A DNA stretch of 64,000 bases. Source: an uncultured Microbacterium sp. Lineage in GTDB: Bacteria; Actinomycetota; Actinomycetes; Actinomycetales; Microbacteriaceae. Positions 59,944 through 64,000 of the stretch are shown one piece after another; positions within the stretch are counted from its first letter, which is position 1; each line of letters opens with the position of its first letter. Position numbers and translations under genes: made by a program. Under the pieces are notes generated by a model. That model was not told the DNA's origin, searched no databases, and was given only the letters and a program-made list of their open reading frames with translations. The stretch lies in NCBI RefSeq assembly GCF_900078385.1, contig NZ_FLQR01000001.1, forward strand, positions 434,001 to 498,000, in the 5' to 3' direction.

Positions 59944-60954
59944 TTACGCGACCACGACGACCTTGCCCACGGTGTGGCCGGCGTCGACGTGCGCGAGGGC
60001 CCCGGCGGCGTCATCGAGGGTCCAGGTGCGCTCGATGTGGGGTGTGAGGTCGCCCGCGGCGGCGAGTGCGGCGAGTCGTGCCGTGATCTCGGGACGCGCG
60101 GTGGCGGCGAGGGGCCTGATGCGGGCGGCCGCCCGGGAGAGCAGCGTGCCGCGCAGGATCGTGCCGATCGGCCCCAGCACGCGGTGCGAGCCGCCGCTGA
60201 CCAGCACGAGCGTGCCGCCCGGAGCGAGGAGGCGCCGCAGCGGCCGCAGACGGTCGTCGCCGGCGATGAGCAGGATGGCATCGAAGGATGCCGCGGGCAG
60301 CGCCGTGACCTCGACGGAGCGGTGCGGGAGCACGGTCTGGGCGCCGAGGCTCGCGACGATCCCGGCGGAGCGCTCTCCGGCGACGGCCGTGACCGCCGCG
60401 CCGCGGAGTGCTGCGAGCTGGACGGCGAAGGTGCCCACGCCGCCGCCGGCCCCCAGGATGAGGATGCGCCTGCCCGTCACGTCGTCATCGGCACCCATGC
60501 CCGCGAGGGCGAGCGCCTGCCACGCCGTGCCGCCGGCCATGGGGAGCGCTGCGGCGACGACGGCATCCAGGCCCGCCGGGCGGCGGACGAGGCGGTCCGC
60601 GCGTGCTGCGACCCACGGCGCCAGAGCGCCGCCGGTGATCTCGCCCAGCACGTCGTCGCCGGCGCGCAGGCCGCTCGGATCGGCGGCGACGTCGGCGCCG
60701 ACGGCGGTGACGGTGCCGGTGACATCGCGGCCCTGCACCGCCGTGCGCGGTCGTCGGAGCCCGAAGGCGAGCCGCAGCAGCAGCGGGTCCCCGCGCATGA
60801 CCCGCACGTCGGCCGAGTTGAGGCCCGTCGCCTGCACCCGGAGGAGCACGTCGGCGGGGCCGGGGGAGGGAACCGGCACCGTCTCCGGGAGGACGATGTC
60901 CGGTCCGCCGTAGCGGTGCTGGGTCCACGCCGTCATGGTGTCCGTGTCGATCAT
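59944..60954 (-). CDS. Zinc-independent NADPH:quinone-type oxidoreductase (MDR family)
   Basis: The 336-residue protein of the medium-chain dehydrogenase superfamily lacks the zinc-binding cysteines. It has [21 protein letters not shown] at the start, [14 protein letters not shown], and the nucleotide motif [23 protein letters not shown] (about 168-190). It should reduce quinones or enones with NADPH. The ATG overlaps the stop of the XRE regulator (ATGA), so regulator and enzyme are made together. The stop is only five bases from that of the convergent gene. Confidence 0.85.
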   Translation of the reverse strand: MIDTDTMTAWTQHRYGGPDIVLPETVPVPSPGPADVLLRVQATGLNSADVRVMRGDPLLLRLAFGLRRPRTAVQGRDVTGTVTAVGADVAADPSGLRAGDDVLGEITGGALAPWVAARADRLVRRPAGLDAVVAAALPMAGGTAWQALALAGMGADDDVTGRRILILGAGGGVGTFAVQLAALRGAAVTAVAGERSAGIVASLGAQTVLPHRSVEVTALPAASFDAILLIAGDDRLRPLRRLLAPGGTLVLVSGGSHRVLGPIGTILRGTLLSRAAARIRPLAATARPEITARLAALAAAGDLTPHIERTWTLDDAAGALAHVDAGHTVGKVVVVA

Positions 60955-61175
60955 GTCGAGCTCTCCTTCGGATAGTGGAAGACGTCGTCGAGGCCTCGCG
61001 CGAACTCCTGCGCGATCTGGAACGCCAGCTCGAGGCTGGGCGAGTACTTGCCCTGCTCGATGGCGATGAGGGTCTGTCGGGTCACGCCGAGCCGTCGCGC
61101 GAGCTCGGCCTGCGTCATCCCCGCCGCTTCGCGGTGCGCGCGGATGTCGTTGGTGACGCGCGTCGGCTTGACCAT
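60951..61175 (-). CDS. Small XRE-family helix-turn-helix regulator
   Basis: This 74-residue protein is almost only a DNA-binding domain: [46 protein letters not shown], cut here into its helices 1 to 4, then [15 protein letters not shown]. It belongs to the YgzD/YozG-like group of short regulators usually encoded next to a small membrane protein, as here. The ATG overlaps the stop of that membrane protein gene, and its stop overlaps the oxidoreductase. It is the likely binder of the paired TGTAAAG repeats in front of the operon. Confidence 0.85.
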   Translation of the reverse strand: MVKPTRVTNDIRAHREAAGMTQAELARRLGVTRQTLIAIEQGKYSPSLELAFQIAQEFARGLDDVFHYPKESST

Positions 61176-61609
61176 CAGACGAGTCCGCGGCGGTAGGCGA
61201 TGACCTGGGCCACCCCGCCCACGAAGGCCGACAGCGCGAAGCCGAAGAACATCGTGTGCGCGACCCAGAACCAGTCGGCCCGGACGGCGCACAGCACGAT
61301 GACGCCGAGTCCCGCGATCACGAGGAACGCCTGCCCGACGCGGTCGCCCATCCGTGCGATGTCGCGGTCGCGGTCGTCGGATCGGCCGACGCCGTCGGGG
61401 TCGCGCATGCCCGCGAGGATTCCCCAGACGATGCTCAGCACGATGGCGCCGACGATGCTGATCCCGATCGTCCACGCCATCATCGGCCACCAGTCGATCT
61501 CGGATGCCGCTCGCTCTCCGAGTGTGCCCAGCAGGGCGATGACATAGACCGTCATGGCGATCAGCGTCACGATGAGCCCCGCCCAGGTGTTGCGCTCCTG
61601 ATAGACCAC
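61175..61609 (-). CDS. Four-helix membrane protein, partner of the XRE regulator
   Basis: The 144-residue protein has four hydrophobic segments ([82 protein letters not shown]) and a charged loop with [27 protein letters not shown] at 61609 with GGAGG five bases before it is the better start: the promoter (TTGACA, 17 bases, CACACT) puts transcription near 61646, so the ATG at 61648 would not be on the mRNA. It is the first gene of a three-gene coupled operon. Confidence 0.7.
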   Translation of the reverse strand: MVYQERNTWAGLIVTLIAMTVYVIALLGTLGERAASEIDWWPMMAWTIGISIVGAIVLSIVWGILAGMRDPDGVGRSDDRDRDIARMGDRVGQAFLVIAGLGVIVLCAVRADWFWVAHTMFFGFALSAFVGGVAQVIAYRRGLV

Positions 61610-61629
61610 GTCGACCTCCGTGCCATGCG

Positions 61630-61693
61630 TGTAAAGAAAACTTGACATCCCTAGTGTGCGTCGGTCGTGACGCGATGTCAAGGATTCTTTACA
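61630..61693. promoter_or_regulatory. Paired inverted operator-like repeats around the XRE operon promoter
   Basis: TGTAAAGAAAACTTGACAT (61630-61648) and ATGTCAAGGATTCTTTACA (61675-61693) are inverted copies that match at 17 of 19 positions, 26 bases apart. Each is itself an imperfect palindrome TGTAAAG-N4-CTT(T/G)ACA. One holds the -35 TTGACA on the minus strand and the other covers the transcription start. Confidence 0.7.
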
Positions 61694-61697
61694 TGGG

Positions 61698-62255
61698 CTA
61701 GAGGGCGGGCTGCTCGATCAGCAGCAGTCCCGGCTTCGTGTCGGACACCGTGACCCAGCCGTCGCCGAAGAGGTAGGTCATGCCGGCGGCATCCGGATTC
61801 TGCGCGTCCGCCTCGCTGAGGTAGAGCCCGTCGGCGCTCTCCTCCGCGGTCCACCCGACCGATTCGAGCTGCGTCTGCGTCTGCTGTGCCTCGTCGGCGG
61901 TGATCGGCGCCCAGCCGAAGACGACGAGATTGTCGGTCGTGTCCCCGGACTGGGCCCATGTGCAGGAGATGCCGTCGAGCACGAGGTCGTTGATGGCGAA
62001 CTCGCCCTCCTCGGAGGTCCAGCCCTCCGCCTCGAACCCGGCCAGCGCGTCCTCCGCGATGAGGTTCTCGCACGTGAGGTCCTCGGGACTGACCGGAGTC
62101 GCCGTGGGGAGGCCGGACGGGCTCGGGTCGGCACCCGGCGGCGGCGCGGTGACGACCTCCGTCGGCTGCGCGCCCGGCGCCCCCGTGCACGCACTGAGCA
62201 GGATCGCGCCGATCGCGAGGGGGAGCGCGGCTCGGGCGAGACGGGGGAAGGGCAT
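61698..62255 (-). CDS. Lipoprotein of unknown function
   Basis: The 185-residue protein has a lipoprotein signal with lipobox LLSAC (C23), then a Pro/Thr/Ser-rich linker to about residue 57. The outer domain has two cysteines (LTCENLIAEDALAGF and DGISCTWAQSG) that could form a disulphide. The pattern C-E-N-L...L..F followed by C-T-W resembles DUF3558-type lipoproteins, but this is a weak match. The start is ATG at 62255, 18 bases after hisN, so probably co-transcribed. Confidence 0.72.
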   Translation of the reverse strand: MPFPRLARAALPLAIGAILLSACTGAPGAQPTEVVTAPPPGADPSPSGLPTATPVSPEDLTCENLIAEDALAGFEAEGWTSEEGEFAINDLVLDGISCTWAQSGDTTDNLVVFGWAPITADEAQQTQTQLESVGWTAEESADGLYLSEADAQNPDAAGMTYLFGDGWVTVSDTKPGLLLIEQPAL

Positions 62256-62273
62256 GCGTACGGGGCTCCGGCT

Positions 62274-63101
62274 TCAGGGGGTGCGGATGAGGGAGAGGAA
62301 CGCATCGTGCAGGATGCCGTTGGTCGCGAGCGACGAGCGGGTCGCGATGGAGTCCGCTCCGTCGATGTCGGTGAACCGTCCGCCCGCCTCCGTCACGATG
62401 GGGACGAGTGCCGCGATGTCGTACTCCTGAACGCCGAACTCGGCGACGAACTCCAGGCGGCCTTCCGCCAGCAGCATGTACGGCCAGGTGTCGCCGTAGC
62501 CGCGGTCGCGCCAGACCGCGCGGCTGAGCCGGAGGAGGTCGCCACTGCGGCCCGCCTCGTCCCACTGCGCGATGCTCTGGAAGCTCACGCTCGCCTCGCC
62601 GACCTCCGACACGCTCGAGACGCCGAGCCGGCGCGGGGCGCCGTCCGGGGTGTCCGTCCACGCGCCGCGCCCCGTCGCCGCCCACCAGCGCCGTCCGAGC
62701 GCGGGCTGGCTCGCGACGCCGACGCGCGGGACGCCGTCGATCGCGAGGGCGATGAGGGTCGTCCACATCGGGATCCCTTTGAGGTAGTTCGCGGTGCCGT
62801 CGATGGGATCGATGATCCACTGGCGCGCGGTGCTTCCGGTGGCCCCGAACTCCTCGCCGAAGACGCCGTCATCCGGTCGCTCCTCCGCCAGGAGAGCGCG
62901 GATCGCACGCTCGGCGGCGAGGTCGGCCTCCGTGACGTGCGTCGCATCCGCCTTCGTGCGGATGTCGAGGTCGGCCGCGTCGAAGCGGCTCATCGTGACG
63001 GCGTCGGCGGCATCCGCGATCCGCAGGGCCAGAGCGAGATCCTCCGTCAGATCACCGTCGAAGGGCGTGCTCCAGGGCGATGAGGAGGCGGGGGACGTCA
63101 C
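62274..63101 (-). CDS. hisN: Inositol monophosphatase family protein, probable histidinol-phosphatase
   Basis: This 275-residue metal-dependent phosphatase has GEEFGATGS (about 82), the metal motif WIIDPIDGTANYLKGIPMW (about 95-113), and WDEAG ... GYGDTWPYMLLAEGR and EYDIAALVPIVTEAGG near the end. In actinobacteria this branch (with GDTWPY) is the HisN histidinol-phosphatase. GTG at 63101 was chosen because TATCCT ends seven bases before it. A longer start at 63146 would lie upstream of this promoter. Confidence 0.85.
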   Translation of the reverse strand: MTSPASSSPWSTPFDGDLTEDLALALRIADAADAVTMSRFDAADLDIRTKADATHVTEADLAAERAIRALLAEERPDDGVFGEEFGATGSTARQWIIDPIDGTANYLKGIPMWTTLIALAIDGVPRVGVASQPALGRRWWAATGRGAWTDTPDGAPRRLGVSSVSEVGEASVSFQSIAQWDEAGRSGDLLRLSRAVWRDRGYGDTWPYMLLAEGRLEFVAEFGVQEYDIAALVPIVTEAGGRFTDIDGADSIATRSSLATNGILHDAFLSLIRTP

Positions 63102-63108
63102 GTCATCC

Positions 63109-63114
63109 AGGATA
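63109..63114 (-). promoter_or_regulatory. -10 box TATCCT of hisN
   Basis: TATCCT ends seven bases before the GTG at 63101 and decides that start as leaderless. Confidence 0.5.
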
Positions 63115-63195
63115 GACGGCCGGGGTGGCCTCGATTGGCGATCCACCGCATCGGGATGATAACGTTGATCCTCGTTCGCCTCGTGTGGACAGCAC

Positions 63196-63268
63196 GCACC
63201 TCTAGCTCAATCGGCAGAGCAACTGACTCTTAATCAGTGGGTTCTCGGTTCAAGTCCGAGGGGGTGCA
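63196..63268 (+). tRNA. tRNA-Lys (CTT)
   Basis: A 73-nt cloverleaf. The acceptor GCACCTC pairs with GGGGTGC (one G-U). The anticodon arm ACTGA-CTCTTAA-TCAGT places CTT at 63229-63231. The T arm CTCGGTTCAAGTCCGAG is complete. CCA is not encoded. Confidence 0.95.
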
Positions 63269-63272
63269 CGGA

Positions 63273-63308
63273 ACAGCCCCGGAGACTCTCGCCAGTCACC
63301 GGGGCTGT
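63273..63308 (+). terminator. Terminator of tRNA-Lys
   Basis: A 10-bp perfect stem ACAGCCCCGG / CCGGGGCTGT with a 16-base loop is followed by CTCTTTT, five bases after the tRNA. Confidence 0.9.
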
Positions 63309-63343
63309 CTCTTTTCCCGCCGCGGCCGGCGCCGCCGCCGGGT

Positions 63344-64000
63344 TCAGGCGGCGTCGCCGACCAGCACGGCTTCGACCTCTTCCGCGGCATCCGCCTCGTG
63401 CGCATCCACGCGGGCGAGGGCCTTCCGGCCGATGAGGATCGTGAGGGCCGCGAGGACGACCGAACCGGCCGCGAAGAAGAACGGCACCGAGACGTTGAAC
63501 GCGTGCCACAGGGCCGCGGCGATCGGCGGGGCGGCGGCGCCGCCGAGGAACCGGACGGCTGAGTAGGCGGCGCTCGCGACCGCACGGGGCTGGTCCGTGG
63601 CCTCCATGACCGACTCGGTGAGGATCGTGTTCATGACTCCGAGGAGCAGGCCTCCCGCGACGATGCAGACGACGAGGGCCGCCGCGTTCTCGGCGAACAG
63701 GCCGGCGAGCGCGAGATCGATCGCGAGGAGCTGCAGCACGGCGAGCATGGCGGTCGTCCGGCGCATGCCGCGCAGAAGCAGCGGGGCGACCCAGACGCTC
63801 GTGACGGCGAGCGCGACGCCCCATCCGAAAAACGTGAGCCCGATGCCCATGGCGCCGAAGCCCAAGGGGAACGGTGAGAAGGCCAGCAGCACGAAGAAGC
63901 CGATGTTGTAGAACAGGGCGGTCAGCGCGAGCACCGCGAGGGCGGGTTGGCGGAGGGCCCGGAAGGGCGCCGACAGCGGGGTGGGGGTGCGCTGCTCGTC
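63344..64000 (-). CDS. Major facilitator superfamily transporter, C-terminal part (5' end outside window)
   Basis: The frame is open to the right edge, so only the last 218 or so residues are seen. Six hydrophobic segments are present, e.g. LALTALFYNIGFFVLLAFSPF and ALVVCIVAGGLLLGVMNTILTESVM, with PRAVASAAYSAVRFLGGAAAPPIA matching the MFS motif C region (A..R..GG..GP). This fits the second half of a drug-type exporter. The tail (HEADAAEEVEAVLVGDAA) is cytoplasmic. The gtg at 63934 is an internal codon, since homologous sequence continues upstream (LSAPFRALRQPALAV). Confidence 0.8.
   Translation of the reverse strand, partial: DEQRTPTPLSAPFRALRQPALAVLALTALFYNIGFFVLLAFSPFPLGFGAMGIGLTFFGWGVALAVTSVWVAPLLLRGMRRTTAMLAVLQLLAIDLALAGLFAENAAALVVCIVAGGLLLGVMNTILTESVMEATDQPRAVASAAYSAVRFLGGAAAPPIAAALWHAFNVSVPFFFAAGSVVLAALTILIGRKALARVDAHEADAAEEVEAVLVGDAA

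Noticed and set aside
63196..64000. tRNA-Lys as a possible integration site for a genomic island
   Set aside because: A perfect terminator follows at once, and no duplicated tRNA end, integrase or composition change is seen up to the window edge.
1..64000. CRISPR arrays, insertion sequences, prophage genes or biosynthetic megasynthases
   Set aside because: No regularly spaced repeats, transposase, integrase, capsid or NRPS/PKS motifs were seen on either strand.

Overview
The window is a compact, very GC-rich chromosomal segment of an actinobacterium, most likely Microbacterium or a close relative in the Microbacteriaceae. The indications are a C50 carotenoid cluster headed by idi, a small conserved protein with the EWxGLPSEP-type start typical of that family, DUF3039 and DUF222/HNH proteins, a tmRNA tag ending in ALAA, and many leaderless genes with a TANNNT -10 box 6 to 9 nt before the start codon. 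There is no phage, insertion sequence, CRISPR array or plasmid function. No gap between genes exceeds about 200 bases.

Layout. 1-644 is the end of a UPF0182 membrane protein. 672-6211 is a fully translationally coupled operon, idi-crtE-crtB-crtI-crtYe-crtYf-crtEb, for a cyclic C50 carotenoid, with a divergent MarR regulator and a tRNA-fMet. 6971-9516 holds a membrane protein, a nitrilase and a class I aminotransferase. 9614-11083 is an HtrA protease. 11126-16275 has three TagB/TagF-like glycerophosphotransferases and a family 2 glycosyltransferase, so it is a cell-wall glycopolymer region. 16567-25040 is a seven-gene, end-to-end coupled operon (GMC oxidoreductase, metallophosphoesterase, alpha/beta hydrolase, acetoacetate-decarboxylase-like protein, two small membrane proteins, patatin). 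I recognise no described pathway for it and regard it as the best candidate for an uncharacterised system. 25185-33569 holds EcsC, a nucleotidyltransferase, an ABC exporter, DUF3039, pncB, murI, rph and rdgB. 33664-41386 has a CDF transporter, a frameshifted DUF222/HNH gene, the NHEJ pair ligD/ku, DedA, tRNA-Leu and an FNT channel. 41478-45903 is a Tad pilus operon.

45924-54899 holds an MFS transporter and the conserved block prfB-ftsE-ftsX-smpB-ssrA. This block is interrupted by a four-gene module: DUF4397 surface protein, lipoprotein-type sortase, SigK-like ECF sigma factor and RskA-like anti-sigma factor. A sequence resembling the SigK promoter lies in front of the module. 55123-64000 is a mixed accessory stretch: a secreted ScyD-type protein, small membrane proteins, a pterin-dehydratase-like/VOC fusion, TetR with a SnoaL-like protein, an oxidoreductase with an XRE regulator and membrane protein behind paired operator-like repeats, a lipoprotein, hisN, tRNA-Lys and the end of an MFS transporter.

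Most starts are set by ATGA/GTGA stop-start overlaps inside operons, or by a -10 box directly before the start codon. All family assignments come from recognising motifs by eye. None was checked against a database.
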